NCBI GenBank assembly: GCA_944323205.1 | Contig: CALURO010000004.1 | Location: 124,001-188,000, forward strand | Direction of reading: 5' to 3' | DNA length: 64,000 nucleotides | DNA from: an uncultured Mucispirillum sp. | GTDB taxonomy: Bacteria; Chrysiogenota; Deferribacteres; Deferribacterales; Mucispirillaceae | Shown: positions 1-10,355 of the stretch, one piece after another | Layout of the letters: each line of letters starts with the position of its first letter | Position numbering within the stretch: the stretch's first letter is position 1 | Program-made: the position numbers and the translations under genes | The notes under the pieces: model-generated | The model's input: only the letters and a program-made list of their open reading frames with translations | The model's database searches: none | Told to the model about the DNA's origin: nothing

Positions 1-3000
1 CATGTTTTATACTTGTTAATGGAGAAGCACCAGTTCCGCCATCGTGTCCGCTAATTAATATTACATCAGAATGTGCTTTTGCAACACCTGCTGCAATAGT
101 ACCAACACCTACTTCTGAAACAAGTTTTACAGATATTCTTGCTTCTGGATTAGAGTTGCGCAGGTCATATATAAGCTGAGCTAAATCCTCAATAGAGTAT
201 ATATCATGGTGTGGTGGTGGAGATATTAAACTGACATTTGGCATAGAGTGTCTTAATTTTGCAATAAATGCATCTACTTTATGTCCTGGAAGCTGTCCGC
301 CTTCACCAGGTTTTGCACCTTGTGCCATTTTTATCTGCAGTTCTTTTGCATTAGCTAAGTATTCTATAGTAACACCAAATCTGCCACTTGCAATCTGTTT
401 AATTGCACTGCTTCTAACTTCACCTTTTTCATTAGGTTTATATCTTTCCGGATCTTCACCACCTTCACCGCAGTTACTCATACCACCTAATTTATTCATA
501 GCAATAGCTATTGTTTCGTGAGCTTCTGGGCTGATAGAGCCAAGTGACATAGCACCAGTTACAAATCTTTTAACGATAGAAGATGCACTTTCAACCTCTT
601 CTAAAGGAACAGGTACTGCTGTTGCAAATTCAAAAAGCCCCCTTAATGTACATAAATGTTTTGACTGCTCATTAATAAGTTTTGCATAGGCTTTATATTT
701 TTCTTTATTATTGCTTTGAACAGCCTGTCTAAATAATGTCATACTTTCTGGTGTCCATAAGTGGTGTTCACCATCTTTTCTATAATGATACTGTCCGCCT
801 GAAGAAAGCATATTCTCGTTATGTTCATCAGCTGCTTTTCTTCTCATTAGTGCTTCATGCTCTATTTCTTTTAAGCCTATACCATTAATGCGGCTTGCTG
901 TGCCTGTAAAATATTCTTTTATTATATCACTGTTTAAACCAACTGCTTCAAAAAGCTGGCCGCTTCTGTAACTTCTTAATGTGGAAATACCCATTTTACT
1001 CATTACTTTTAAAAGCCCTTTATCAATAGCTTTAATATAGTTTTCTGTAGCTTTCACTTTATCTGCTTTTATTTCATTATCATCAACAAGTGCAGATATA
1101 CTTTCAAGTGCAAGATAAGGACATACTGCTGTTGCACCATAACCTAAAAGAAGAGCAAAATGCATAATTTCTCTAGCTTCACCAGTTTCTAAAATAACAG
1201 CAGATTCTGGGCGTATTCCGGCTTTTGATAATGCTTTATTAACAGCAGTAACTGCAAGAAGTGATGGTATTGGAGTATATCCCTCTTCAATATGTTTATC
1301 ACTAAGTATTAAAATAGGGCAGCCTTCTTTTACTTTTTCAACAGCTATTTCTGCAATATTTTTTAATGACTGTTCTAAATCATTTCTAAATGATATATTA
1401 ATAACTGCAGACTGAAATCCGTCTTCTCTAATGCTTCTAAGCCTTTTAAGTTCATCATTTGTGATAATTGGTCTTGGAAGTTCAATTACTCTTGCATGAT
1501 ATGCACCATCTTCTAATATGTTGCCTTTATTGCCTATAAAAGTAATAAGGCTCATAACTAAATCTTCCCTGATAGAATCTATAGGCGGATTAGTAACCTG
1601 AGCAAAAAGTTGTTTAAAGTAGTTAAATAAAAGCTGCGGTTTTTCACTTAATACTGCAAGTGCAGCATCATTACCCATTGAGCCAACAGGTTCTGCACCT
1701 TTTTCTGCCATAGGTTTGATAATAAAATCAAAATCTTCTTTAGTATATCCAAAGAGTTTTTGTTTTTTTATAATATTTCTTGAAGGTTCAGCAGGTGAAA
1801 GTAATTCAAAAAGCCCGTGAACATATATTCTGTTTTCATTTATCCATCTTCTATATGGCAGGTTTCTAGCAGCAGTTTTTTTAACGGCAGCATCAGATAT
1901 TATTCTATGATTTTCTAAATCACAGTATATAATTTCTCCAGGACGAAGTCTGCCTTTTTTTAGTACTTTATCTGCTGGAATATCTAATACACCAGTTTCT
2001 GACGCAAGAACTAATACATTATCAGTAGTAACAGTATATCTTGCAGGTCGAAGTCCATTTCTGTCAAGTACAGCACCAGCATTAACACCATCTGAAAATG
2101 CAACAGCAGCAGGACCATCCCATGGCTCCATTAATGCTGAATGATATTCAAAAAATGCTCTTACATCTTTACCCATGTGATATTTTGGACCCCATGCCTG
2201 TGGTATAAGCATAAGCATTGCATGGCACAAATCCCTGCCACTTGCAACAAGCAGTTCAAACATATTATCAAGAGATGCAGAGTCACTTTGACCTTCTTTA
2301 ATTAAAGGCAGTATTTCTTTTAAATCTTCACCTAAAAGTTCTGAAGAAAACTGAGGTTCTCTGCCTGCAAGATTATTTAAATTACCTTTTAATGTATTAA
2401 TTTCACCATTATGAGCAACATATCTAAATGGGTGTGCAAGTTCCCATGTAGGAAATGTATTTGTACTGTATCTTTGGTGAACTAACGCAATAGGTGATTT
2501 AAATGTATCATCTTTTAAATCCTGATAAAAATTCTCTACCTGAGTTGCCATAAAAAGTCCTTTATACACTATACTTTTTGATGACATGCTAGGTATATAC
2601 ACATTTGAAAGTTTAATTTCTATTAATCTTCTTGCAATAAAAAGTTTTTTTTCAAATTGAGCTTGATTATCATATTTGCTTTTAATAAATATTTGTCTTA
2701 TTTTAGGGCATGTATTCCGGGCAGCTTTACCTACTGCATTAATATCTATAGGAACATCTCGCCAGCAAATAATAGAGCCACATTTTTCTGTTATTATTTT
2801 TTCAATATCATCTTCTATACCTGTGCCGCCAAAAATAACAGCAACACCATATTTACCATATTCTGGCAGTTTTTCTTTTACAACTTTTCTAAAAAATTCA
2901 TCTGGTATAGATACTAAAATTCCAGCACCATCACCAGTTTCAGGGTCGCCACCAGTAGCACCTCTATGCATTAAATTTTTTAAAATTGTAATACCATTTT

Positions 3001-3106
3001 TTACAGTTTGGTGTGTTGGTATGTTTTTTAAATCTGCAATAAGCCCCACACCACAGGCATCTTTTTCGTATTGGCTGTCATAAAGCCCAATGTTTTCAGG
3101 ATACAT
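1..3106 (-). CDS. gltB: Glutamate synthase large subunit (partial, C-terminal part beyond window edge)
   Basis: Makes glutamate from glutamine and 2-oxoglutarate; with glutamine synthetase it forms the GS-GOGAT ammonia-assimilation route. The reading frame runs on the minus strand from ATG at 3106 and is still open at base 1, so about 1035 residues are visible. A short N-terminal propeptide precedes DACGVGLIADL, whose Cys would become the catalytic N-terminal nucleophile of the glutaminase domain. The glutaminase domain is followed by the central domain and the start of the FMN-binding synthase domain (PGEGGQLPGHKV, then SPPPHHDIYSIEDL). An AGGAGTGATT ribosome site lies just upstream of the start. 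It is divergent from the glutamine synthetase gene, sharing a 283-base regulatory region. The several open frames on the opposite strand within it are shadows. Confidence 0.96.
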   Translation of the reverse strand, partial: MYPENIGLYDSQYEKDACGVGLIADLKNIPTHQTVKNGITILKNLMHRGATGGDPETGDGAGILVSIPDEFFRKVVKEKLPEYGKYGVAVIFGGTGIEDDIEKIITEKCGSIICWRDVPIDINAVGKAARNTCPKIRQIFIKSKYDNQAQFEKKLFIARRLIEIKLSNVYIPSMSSKSIVYKGLFMATQVENFYQDLKDDTFKSPIALVHQRYSTNTFPTWELAHPFRYVAHNGEINTLKGNLNNLAGREPQFSSELLGEDLKEILPLIKEGQSDSASLDNMFELLVASGRDLCHAMLMLIPQAWGPKYHMGKDVRAFFEYHSALMEPWDGPAAVAFSDGVNAGAVLDRNGLRPARYTVTTDNVLVLASETGVLDIPADKVLKKGRLRPGEIIYCDLENHRIISDAAVKKTAARNLPYRRWINENRIYVHGLFELLSPAEPSRNIIKKQKLFGYTKEDFDFIIKPMAEKGAEPVGSMGNDAALAVLSEKPQLLFNYFKQLFAQVTNPPIDSIREDLVMSLITFIGNKGNILEDGAYHARVIELPRPIITNDELKRLRSIREDGFQSAVINISFRNDLEQSLKNIAEIAVEKVKEGCPILILSDKHIEEGYTPIPSLLAVTAVNKALSKAGIRPESAVILETGEAREIMHFALLLGYGATAVCPYLALESISALVDDNEIKADKVKATENYIKAIDKGLLKVMSKMGISTLRSYRSGQLFEAVGLNSDIIKEYFTGTASRINGIGLKEIEHEALMRRKAADEHNENMLSSGGQYHYRKDGEHHLWTPESMTLFRQAVQSNNKEKYKAYAKLINEQSKHLCTLRGLFEFATAVPVPLEEVESASSIVKRFVTGAMSLGSISPEAHETIAIAMNKLGGMSNCGEGGEDPERYKPNEKGEVRSSAIKQIASGRFGVTIEYLANAKELQIKMAQGAKPGEGGQLPGHKVDAFIAKLRHSMPNVSLISPPPHHDIYSIEDLAQLIYDLRNSNPEARISVKLVSEVGVGTIAAGVAKAHSDVILISGHDGGTGASPLTSIKH

Positions 3107-3206
3107 TTAATCACTCCTATATTTATTCCTTCGCATTTATTATAATCAAAAACTATGCCATAATATTTTAATGCAAAAATAAGGATTTTTATAAAATTTT
3201 TTGGTA

Positions 3207-3242
3207 AAAATTGTAAAACTATTGTTTATATTTTACAATTTT
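3207..3242. promoter_or_regulatory. 12-bp perfect inverted repeat upstream of glnN, candidate enhancer-binding-protein site
   Basis: AAAATTGTAAAA (3207-3218) and TTTTACAATTTT (3231-3242) are perfect inverted copies separated by 12 bases. A further overlapping ACAATTTTGT palindrome follows. The repeat centre lies about 135 bases upstream of the predicted sigma-54 start site, the usual distance for activator sites at such promoters. It does not match the NtrC consensus. A site for repression of the divergent gltB is also possible. The region is AT-rich, which raises the chance of coincidence. Confidence 0.45.
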
Positions 3243-3332
3243 GTAAAAAATAATTATAGGAAAATATTTTAAAATTTCTTTTTTTTCTTTTAAAATAAAG
3301 AAATTTTATGTATTATTTGAAATAAAAAATTT

Positions 3333-3350
3333 TTGGCATTTATATTGCAT
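3333..3350 (+). promoter_or_regulatory. Sigma-54 (RpoN) -24/-12 promoter of glutamine synthetase
   Basis: TTGGCATTTATATTGCA has the invariant GG (3335-3336) and GC (3347-3348) separated by exactly ten bases, matching the RpoN consensus TGGCAC-N5-TTGC almost throughout. The predicted start site is near 3360, about 30 bases before the ATG at 3390. rpoN itself is in this window at 56182. Confidence 0.82.
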
Positions 3351-3389
3351 TAATCAGTGTTGAAATAAAAATATAATTAAGGAGGCAGT

Positions 3390-5528
3390 ATGAGTTTTTC
3401 AAAACGATACTTGACTATTAATTCTATTGCTGAAAATAGAGCATTAGGAAATGCAAAAGTAGAAAAAGCTGCATTAGAACATTATGGTGAAGATGTTTTT
3501 AATGCTAAAGCTATTAGGGAATATTTACCAAAAAAATCTGCTGAAAAATTATTAAATACAATTAATAATAGAGCACAGCTTGATACAGATATAGCAGCAG
3601 ATGTTGCACATGGTATGAAACAGTGGGCAATTGAGAGAGGTGCAACTCACTTTACACACTGGTTTCAGCCTTTAACTGGCTCAACTGCTGAAAAACATGA
3701 TTCATTTTTAGAAATAGAGGGAGATAATGCTATATTTGCATTTTCTGCAAAAAATTTAATTGTTGGTGAGCCAGATGCCTCATCTTTTCCTTCAGGTGGA
3801 TTACGCAGGACATTTGAAGCAAGAGGATATACAGCATGGGACCCTACAAGTCCGGCCTTTATTAAACGCCATGCAAATGGTGCTACTTTATGTATTCCAA
3901 CTGCTTTTTGTTCATATACAGGTGAAGCACTTGATAAAAAAACACCACTTTTACGCTCTATACAGTGTCTTTCATCATCTACACAAAGACTTATGAAATG
4001 TTTTGGTTTAAACGAGGAAAAAGTAACTATAACTCTTGGTGCTGAGCAGGAATATTTTTTAATAGATAAAAAGTTTTATCTTCACAGACCTGATTTACTG
4101 CAGACTGGCAGAACTCTTTTTGGTGCAACACCACCAAAACATCAGCAGTTAGAAGACCATTATTTTGGTTCTATACAGCAGAGAGTGCTTAATTTTATGA
4201 ATGAAGTAGAAGATGAATTATGGCGTTTAGGAGTGCCTGCAAAAACTCGTCATAACGAAGTCGCTCCAGGTCAGTTTGAGCTTGCACCTATATTTGAAGA
4301 CTTAAACTTAGCTGTTGACCATAATATGCTTATTATGGATACACTTCGTCTTGTAGCAGACAGACATGGTTTTGTATGTCTTTTACATGAAAAACCATTT
4401 GCAGGAGTAAATGGCAGCGGTAAACATAATAACTGGTCTATAAATTATGGAGATACAAACCTTTTAAATCCGGGTAATAATCCACAGCAGAATGCAGTAT
4501 TTTTAACTGTATTATGTGGTATTATAAGAGCAGTTGATACTCATGCAGATATGCTTAGAGCATCAGTTGCCCATGCTGGTAATGACCACAGACTTGGTGC
4601 AAATGAAGCGCCTCCAGCAATTATATCAATTTATCTTGGTGACCAGCTTAATGAAGTAATTGAAAATATAGAAAAAGGCGAAAACAGCTCTAAACATAAA
4701 GCTGGTGTTATGCAGATAGGGGTAGATACACTTCCTAATTTACCAAAAGATGCAACTGATAGAAATAGAACAAGTCCATTTGCTTTTACTGGTAATAAAT
4801 TTGAATTCAGGGCACCGGGTTCAAGCCAGTCATGTTCTGGCCCAATGACAGTATTAAATACTATTGTTGCAGATTCTTTTGACTATATAGCAGAAAAAAT
4901 TGAAAGCTATGTTGGAAATGAAGATGCCTTTAATAATGAACTGCAAAAGGTATTAAAAGAGATTATTAAAACACATAAAAGGGTTATTTTTAACGGAGAT
5001 GGCTATACTGAAGAATGGAAAAAAGAAGCTGCTCGCAGAGGACTTCCTAATGCAGCAACCACAATGGACGCTCTTCGTAGTTTAGTAAATGATAAAAATA
5101 TTAATCTTTTTAGTAAATATGGAGTTTATTCTAAAAAAGAACTTGAATCTCGTTTTGAAGTATTTTTAGAAGAATATCACCGTAAAATTCGTATAGAAGG
5201 TGAGATAGCTTTAAATATTGTTCGTAATAATATTCTTCCAGCTGTTATTGAAGAATTTAAAACAGAACTTTCTGCAGTTAAATCTGCAACAGATGCAGGC
5301 ATTACTGTTGGTGTTGATGCTTTAAAAAGAAATGTTGAACTTTTAGGTAAAGGGCTTGAAGATTTAACAGAAAAAACAGAAATAATGGAAAAAGCTGTTA
5401 CTGGGCTTCATGAAGAAATACTTGATGCCATGGTAGAGTTAAGAGAAGTTGTTGACAGGCTGGAAAAAATAGTATCAGATACTTTATGGCCTCTTCCTAA
5501 ATACAGAGAAATGCTTTTTATAAAATAA
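3390..5528 (+). CDS. glnN: Type III glutamine synthetase (GlnN family)
   Basis: Condenses glutamate and ammonia to glutamine using ATP in the cytoplasm. At 712 residues it has the length of the large GSIII family (about 700-730), not the roughly 470 of GSI. Signature stretches include GAEQEYFLID near residue 217 and GVNGSGKHNNWS near residue 338, plus a C-terminal helical extension rich in Glu and Lys that is usual for GSIII. The ATG at 3390 follows an AAGGAGG ribosome site. Transcription is probably nitrogen-controlled through the sigma-54 promoter at 3335-3348, and the gene ends at a strong terminator. The divergent gltB completes the GS-GOGAT pair. Confidence 0.95.
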   Translation: MSFSKRYLTINSIAENRALGNAKVEKAALEHYGEDVFNAKAIREYLPKKSAEKLLNTINNRAQLDTDIAADVAHGMKQWAIERGATHFTHWFQPLTGSTAEKHDSFLEIEGDNAIFAFSAKNLIVGEPDASSFPSGGLRRTFEARGYTAWDPTSPAFIKRHANGATLCIPTAFCSYTGEALDKKTPLLRSIQCLSSSTQRLMKCFGLNEEKVTITLGAEQEYFLIDKKFYLHRPDLLQTGRTLFGATPPKHQQLEDHYFGSIQQRVLNFMNEVEDELWRLGVPAKTRHNEVAPGQFELAPIFEDLNLAVDHNMLIMDTLRLVADRHGFVCLLHEKPFAGVNGSGKHNNWSINYGDTNLLNPGNNPQQNAVFLTVLCGIIRAVDTHADMLRASVAHAGNDHRLGANEAPPAIISIYLGDQLNEVIENIEKGENSSKHKAGVMQIGVDTLPNLPKDATDRNRTSPFAFTGNKFEFRAPGSSQSCSGPMTVLNTIVADSFDYIAEKIESYVGNEDAFNNELQKVLKEIIKTHKRVIFNGDGYTEEWKKEAARRGLPNAATTMDALRSLVNDKNINLFSKYGVYSKKELESRFEVFLEEYHRKIRIEGEIALNIVRNNILPAVIEEFKTELSAVKSATDAGITVGVDALKRNVELLGKGLEDLTEKTEIMEKAVTGLHEEILDAMVELREVVDRLEKIVSDTLWPLPKYREMLFIK

Positions 5529-5563
5529 ATTAACATACTTATTTTTTAATAAGTAAAATGTTT

Positions 5564-5599
5564 CCTTATTCCTTAAAAATTAAGGAATAAGGTTTTTTT
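5564..5599 (+). terminator. Rho-independent terminator after glnN
   Basis: A 12-bp perfect stem (CCTTATTCCTTA at 5564-5575 with TAAGGAATAAGG at 5581-5592), a 5-base loop and a run of seven T from 5593. It separates glnN from the carAB promoter. Confidence 0.93.
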
Positions 5600-5637
5600 A
5601 TAATTTACCATTTTTAGTAATAATAAAAAATTATTTC

Positions 5638-5666
5638 TTGACAATAAATCGTCTTATCTATAATAT
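5638..5666 (+). promoter_or_regulatory. Sigma-70 promoter of carAB
   Basis: TTGACA (5638-5643), a 17-base spacer, then TAATAT (5661-5666). The predicted start is near 5673, leaving a leader of about 55 bases. Confidence 0.85.
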
Positions 5667-5672
5667 ACTGAA

Positions 5673-5696
5673 GTTTTGCCTACTTTTAGGTGAAAC
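5673..5696 (+). other. Hairpin at the predicted 5' end of the carAB mRNA
   Basis: GTTTTGCCTA (5673-5682) pairs with TAGGTGAAAC (5687-5696) over ten positions, two of them G-U, around a CTTT loop. It begins at the expected transcription start. It could protect the 5' end of the mRNA or take part in pyrimidine or arginine control. There is no T-run, so it is not a terminator. Confidence 0.45.
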
Positions 5697-5727
5697 TATT
5701 AAATCAATAAACATGGAGTAGGATAAT

Positions 5728-6831
5728 ATGAGTTTTTATTGGAAAGAGAAACGCTTAAAAAAAGCTTTTCTTGCTCTTGAAAATGGAGAAGTATTTAAGG
5801 GCTATTCTTTTGGTGCCTCTGTTGATAAACTTGGAGAAACAGTTTTTAACACAGGTATGAGCGGATATGAAGGTATCATAAGTGACCCATCTTATGCAGG
5901 TCAGTTTGTTTCCCTTACTGCTCCTGAAATAGGTAACTATGGTATTGATTTAAATTTTTTAGAATCACGCAGTCTTTTTTTAAACGGGCTTATAGTTTGT
6001 GATATAAATGAGCCATCTAACTATTCTTCTCAAATCAGTCTGCAGGATATGCTGAAAAAACATAATATTCCAGCTATTGCAGGAATCGATGTTAGAAGAC
6101 TTACATTAATGATTAGAGAGCAGGGCTCTTTAAAAGGTTTTTTACACTGCAGCGATGAAAATATTTCTACAGAAGATGCTGTTGCAAAAGCAAAAGCATG
6201 GGAAGGGCTTGATAATCAGGACTACGCATCTCGTGTTACTGCTGGAGAAGTATTTAAATGGAATGAAGAAGGCACATATAAAGTTGTGGCTTATGATTTT
6301 GGTGTAAAATATAATATCTTAAGAAGTCTTGCAGCTCACGATATGCAGGTGACTGTTGTGCCTGCTGGTTATGATGCTGCAAAAGTTATGGAAATGAAAC
6401 CCCATGGCGTATTTTTATCAAACGGACCAGCAGACCCATCATCTTTACATTATGCAATAGATGCAGCAAAATATTTTACAGGTAAAATTCCTTTAATGGG
6501 TATCTGTTTAGGTCATCAAATTATGGGGATTTCCGTAGGCTGCTCTTGTTACAGATTAAAATTTGGCCACCATGGTCTTAATCACCCTGTAAAAAATTTA
6601 ATGACTAATCAGGTAGAAATCACATCACAAAACCATAATTTTGCTCTTGATATAAAAAATATACCATCTTGCTTAGAAATAACTCATATTAATATGAATG
6701 ATAATACATTAGAAGGTATCAGACATAAAACAGAACCATTTTTCAGTGTCCAGTATCACCCAGAAGCTGCCCCTGGACCAAACGATTCACTTTATCTTTT
6801 TGAAACATTTAGAAAAATGATGGAGCGTTAA
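5728..6831 (+). CDS. carA: Carbamoyl-phosphate synthase small (glutaminase) subunit
   Basis: Hydrolyses glutamine and channels ammonia to CarB to make carbamoyl phosphate for pyrimidine and arginine synthesis. 367 residues: an N-terminal CPSase small-chain domain, then a class I amidotransferase domain. The triad is intact, with Cys260 in GICLGHQ and His344 and Glu346 in [11 protein letters not shown]. This contrasts with the defective amidotransferase domain of PyrG in the same window. The start at 5728 follows GGAGTAGGA; about ten residues precede the usual [10 protein letters not shown] beginning. carB follows after one base. Confidence 0.95.
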   Translation: MSFYWKEKRLKKAFLALENGEVFKGYSFGASVDKLGETVFNTGMSGYEGIISDPSYAGQFVSLTAPEIGNYGIDLNFLESRSLFLNGLIVCDINEPSNYSSQISLQDMLKKHNIPAIAGIDVRRLTLMIREQGSLKGFLHCSDENISTEDAVAKAKAWEGLDNQDYASRVTAGEVFKWNEEGTYKVVAYDFGVKYNILRSLAAHDMQVTVVPAGYDAAKVMEMKPHGVFLSNGPADPSSLHYAIDAAKYFTGKIPLMGICLGHQIMGISVGCSCYRLKFGHHGLNHPVKNLMTNQVEITSQNHNFALDIKNIPSCLEITHINMNDNTLEGIRHKTEPFFSVQYHPEAAPGPNDSLYLFETFRKMMER

Positions 6832-6832
6832 G

Positions 6833-9800
6833 ATGCCTAAAAGAAATGATATTAAAAAAGTAATGATTATAGGCGCAGGTCCTATTGTAATAGGTCAGGG
6901 CTGTGAGTTTGATTATTCTGGTGTACAGGCATGTAAAGCATTAAAAAATGAAGGCTATGAAATAGTGCTTGTAAACTCAAACCCTGCTACAATTATGACT
7001 GACCCAGAATTTGCTGATAGAACATATATAGAACCATTATCAGCAGATATATTACATGAAATAATCAGAAGGGAAAGACCAGATGCTATTCTTCCTACTC
7101 TTGGTGGTCAGACAGCATTAAATCTGGCAGTAGAACTTTATGATAAAGGTATATTAAAAAGATATGGCGTAGAAATGATAGGCGCTTCTGTTAAAAGTAT
7201 TAATAAGGCAGAAGACAGACAGCTTTTTAAAAAGACCATGAAAGAAATTGGTCTTGATTTACCACGCTCAGGCTCAGCACACACTATGCAGGAAGCTGTG
7301 GCAGTTGCTGAAGCTATCGGCACATGGCCATTAATTATACGCCCAGGCTTTACTCTTGGTGGCACAGGCGGCGGTATTGCACATAATAAAGAAGAATTTC
7401 ATCAAATAGTTACACGCGGTCTTTTTGAAAGCCGTAACAGCGAAGTTTTAATTGAAGAATCACTTCTTGGCTGGAAAGAATATGAAATGGAAGTGATGAG
7501 AGATAAAAAGAATAATGCAGTAATTGTATGCTCTATTGAAAACTTTGACCCAATGGGTGTGCATACTGGTGACTCTATTACTGTAGCACCTATTCAAACT
7601 TTAACTGATAGAGAATATCAGGCAATGCGTGATGACAGTTTAAGAGTTATGCAGGCAATAGGCGTTGAAACAGGTGGAGCAAATGTTCAGTGGGCAGTTA
7701 ACCCAAAAGACGGCAGAAGAATAGTTATTGAAATGAACCCTAGGGTATCTCGCTCTTCTGCACTTGCTTCTAAAGCTACTGGTTTCCCTATTGCAAAAAT
7801 AGCAGCTTTACTTGCTGTTGGATACACTCTTGATGAATTAATTAATGATATCACAGGCGAAACACCTGCATGCTTTGAGCCAGCTCTTGACTATATAGTT
7901 ACAAAAATCCCACGATTTACTTTTGAAAAATTCCAAAAGGCAGATTCAACTCTTGGCACACAAATGAAATCAGTAGGGGAGGCAATGGCTATTGGTAAAA
8001 CTTTTAAACAGTCATTCCAAAAAGCACTGCGTTCTCTTGAAATTGGCAGAAGTGGCTTTGGCGCTGACGGCAAAGATGAGCCTTATGAAAAAATGACAGA
8101 TGAAGAGTTAAATGTAGCTTTACAGGTGCCAAAAGCTGATAGAGTTTTTGCTTTAAGGGCTGCTTTTAAAAGAGGATATTCTATTGATACTGTATATGAA
8201 CATTCTAAAATAGATAAATACTTTTTAAGGCATTTACAGGAAATTACTGCTTTTGAAGATGAAATCAAATCTGCTGGCAGTTTAGATAACTTATCAAAAG
8301 ATAAAGAGCTTTTTATTCAAGCTAAAGAGTTTGGATTTTCTGATAAACAAATAGCATTTTTATTACAGGTTACAGAAAAAGCTGTTAGAGATAAAAGAAA
8401 AGAAGTAAATATTGCACCAAGCTATGCGGCAGTTGATACATGTGCTGGTGAGTTTTATGCAAAAACTCCATATTATTATTCATCTTACAGTGAATACTCT
8501 GAGCCTGCACGCCTTGATAATAACAGGAAATCTATTATGGTATTAGGCGGCGGACCAAACAGGATTGGTCAGGGTATAGAATTTGACTACTGTTGTGTTC
8601 ATGCTTCCTTTGCTCTAAAGATGGCAGGATATGACTGTATTATGGTAAACTCTAACCCAGAAACAGTTTCTACTGACTATGATATTAGTGACAAACTTTA
8701 TTTTGAGCCATTAACTATTGAAGATGTACTGCATATTTATGAAAGAGAACAGTGTGTTGGTGCTATAGTGCAGTTTGGCGGACAGACACCTTTAAATCTT
8801 GCAAGAGAACTTGAAAACTGCGGTGTAAAAATTATAGGAACTAACCCAGACAGCATTGAGTTTGCAGAAGACAGGGACAGATTCCAAAAACTTATTAATA
8901 AACTTAATATTAAACAGCCAGAAAATGGTATTGCTTATAAAGAGCAGGAAGCATTAGATATTGCTGATAGAATTGGATATCCAGTTCTTGTGCGTCCGTC
9001 ATTTGTTTTAGGCGGCAGGGGTATGGTTATAGCTTATACTCGTGAAACACTTGAAAAATATATAAAATATGCTGTTCAGCTTTCTAATGATAACCCTATA
9101 TTAATAGATAAGTTTTTAAATGATGCAGTAGAAGTGGATGTAGACTGTATATCTGATGGAAATACAACTGTTATTGGCGGTATTATGGAGCACGTAGAGC
9201 CAGCAGGTATTCACTCAGGGGATTCTGCAGCAGTTATTCCTACAATGACATTAAGCAAAGAAATACTTGATACTATCAGAAGCCATACTTTTGCATTAGC
9301 AAAAGAATTAAATGTATGCGGTCTTATGAATATTCAGTATGCTGTGCATAATAACCAGGTATATATTATTGAAGCAAACCCTAGAGCATCAAGAACTGCA
9401 CCATTTGTAAGTAAATCTATTGGTGCGCCATTAGTTAAATATGCAGTTAGATGTATGCTTGGTGAAACATTATCACAAATCGGCTTTACTGAAGAAATTA
9501 TACCACCATATACCACAGTGAAAGAAGCAGTATTTCCATTTTCTAAATTTATAGGGGCAGATATAGTTTTAAGTCCTGAAATGCATTCTACTGGTGAAGT
9601 TATGGGTATGGATACAAGCAAAGGACTTGCATATCTTAAATCACAAATAGCAGCAGGCGGCAAACTTCCAGAAAGCGGAAATATTTTTGTATCTCTTAAT
9701 AACAGAGATAAAGAGAGAGCTGTGCCATATTTAAAAGATTTAGCAGAGCTAGGATTTAATATTTATGCAACAGAAGGCACTTCTACTATGCTTTATGATA

Positions 9801-10096
9801 ATAATATTAAATCAAATGCAATATTTAAAATATCAAAAGGACGCCCAAACCTTGTAGACCTTTTAAATGAAGATAAAATCCAGTGGATTATAATGACTAG
9901 GGAAGATGGGGAAGATGCGATTACAGATGAAATTAAAACACGCTCTATAGCAATCTTAAAAGGCGTGCCTATGACATCTACATTTTCAGGTATTGCAGCA
10001 GCTGTTGACGGCTTAAAAGAAAAAGCTGACTTTGGCAGATTTGAAGTATATTCTCTGCAGGAATATCACAGAAAAATAAAATTAAAACATAAATAA
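6833..10096 (+). CDS. carB: Carbamoyl-phosphate synthase large subunit
   Basis: Uses bicarbonate, two ATP and ammonia delivered by CarA to make carbamoyl phosphate. 1087 residues, normal length. It contains two homologous ATP-grasp halves: the first opens with [20 protein letters not shown], and the second with [19 protein letters not shown] near residue 570. A C-terminal MGS-like allosteric domain lies at about residues 945-1087. It is separated from carA by one base, so the two are co-transcribed from the promoter at 5638, and transcription ends at the hairpin at 10114. Confidence 0.97.
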   Translation: MPKRNDIKKVMIIGAGPIVIGQGCEFDYSGVQACKALKNEGYEIVLVNSNPATIMTDPEFADRTYIEPLSADILHEIIRRERPDAILPTLGGQTALNLAVELYDKGILKRYGVEMIGASVKSINKAEDRQLFKKTMKEIGLDLPRSGSAHTMQEAVAVAEAIGTWPLIIRPGFTLGGTGGGIAHNKEEFHQIVTRGLFESRNSEVLIEESLLGWKEYEMEVMRDKKNNAVIVCSIENFDPMGVHTGDSITVAPIQTLTDREYQAMRDDSLRVMQAIGVETGGANVQWAVNPKDGRRIVIEMNPRVSRSSALASKATGFPIAKIAALLAVGYTLDELINDITGETPACFEPALDYIVTKIPRFTFEKFQKADSTLGTQMKSVGEAMAIGKTFKQSFQKALRSLEIGRSGFGADGKDEPYEKMTDEELNVALQVPKADRVFALRAAFKRGYSIDTVYEHSKIDKYFLRHLQEITAFEDEIKSAGSLDNLSKDKELFIQAKEFGFSDKQIAFLLQVTEKAVRDKRKEVNIAPSYAAVDTCAGEFYAKTPYYYSSYSEYSEPARLDNNRKSIMVLGGGPNRIGQGIEFDYCCVHASFALKMAGYDCIMVNSNPETVSTDYDISDKLYFEPLTIEDVLHIYEREQCVGAIVQFGGQTPLNLARELENCGVKIIGTNPDSIEFAEDRDRFQKLINKLNIKQPENGIAYKEQEALDIADRIGYPVLVRPSFVLGGRGMVIAYTRETLEKYIKYAVQLSNDNPILIDKFLNDAVEVDVDCISDGNTTVIGGIMEHVEPAGIHSGDSAAVIPTMTLSKEILDTIRSHTFALAKELNVCGLMNIQYAVHNNQVYIIEANPRASRTAPFVSKSIGAPLVKYAVRCMLGETLSQIGFTEEIIPPYTTVKEAVFPFSKFIGADIVLSPEMHSTGEVMGMDTSKGLAYLKSQIAAGGKLPESGNIFVSLNNRDKERAVPYLKDLAELGFNIYATEGTSTMLYDNNIKSNAIFKISKGRPNLVDLLNEDKIQWIIMTREDGEDAITDEIKTRSIAILKGVPMTSTFSGIAAAVDGLKEKADFGRFEVYSLQEYHRKIKLKHK

Positions 10097-10113
10097 TTTT
10101 TATAATCTATAAT

Positions 10114-10142
10114 GGGGCAGAAATAAAAACTGCCCCTTTTTT
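10114..10142 (+). terminator. Rho-independent terminator after carB
   Basis: GGGGCAG (10114-10120) pairs with CTGCCCC (10130-10136) around a nine-base A-rich loop, followed by six T. Confidence 0.93.
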
Positions 10143-10346
10143 GTATATACTCTAAACAGAATAATAAGTATAAAAGTATATAATTTTTTAGTTTTTATTA
10201 TTTACTGCACAATAAGATACTGCCTTACAAAAGATGATGTTATCTTTTTAAGACCAGCTGATTTAAAATATGAAACAAAAGCATACTTTCAAAGTATGCT
10301 TGAAAAACCACTTGTAACTGGTGTGATTGTAAAAAAATTAAAATAA
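10143..10346 (+). pseudogene. Open, start-less protein-like remnant (unidentified)
   Basis: One frame stays open from the carB terminator to TAA at 10344-10346. It reads plausibly as protein over its last forty codons (RPADLKYETKAYFQSML, then KPLVTGVIVKKLK). It has no in-frame ATG or GTG with a ribosome site near its beginning, and the carB terminator sits directly upstream. I read it as the decayed 3' end of a former gene. I do not recognise the family, and it may be chance. Confidence 0.3.
10279..10301 (-). terminator. Palindrome, possible terminator of the molybdoenzyme operon
   Basis: AAGCATACTTT, one central base, then AAAGTATGCTT form a perfect 11-bp palindrome about 55 bases beyond the torD-like stop. 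On the minus strand it is followed by TTGTTTCATATTTT, a weak T-tract. It also lies inside the open remnant on the plus strand. Confidence 0.45.
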
Positions 10347-10355
10347 GTATGAATA

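Noticed and set aside
2657-3083. Two plus-strand open frames within gltB
   Set aside because: They lie antisense to the well-supported gltB frame, have no ribosome sites, and read as low-complexity Ile/Phe/Ser-rich peptides, as expected opposite an AT-rich gene.
5728-6831. CarA suspected of the same amidotransferase decay as PyrG
   Set aside because: Cys260, His344 and Glu346 are all present in their normal motifs.
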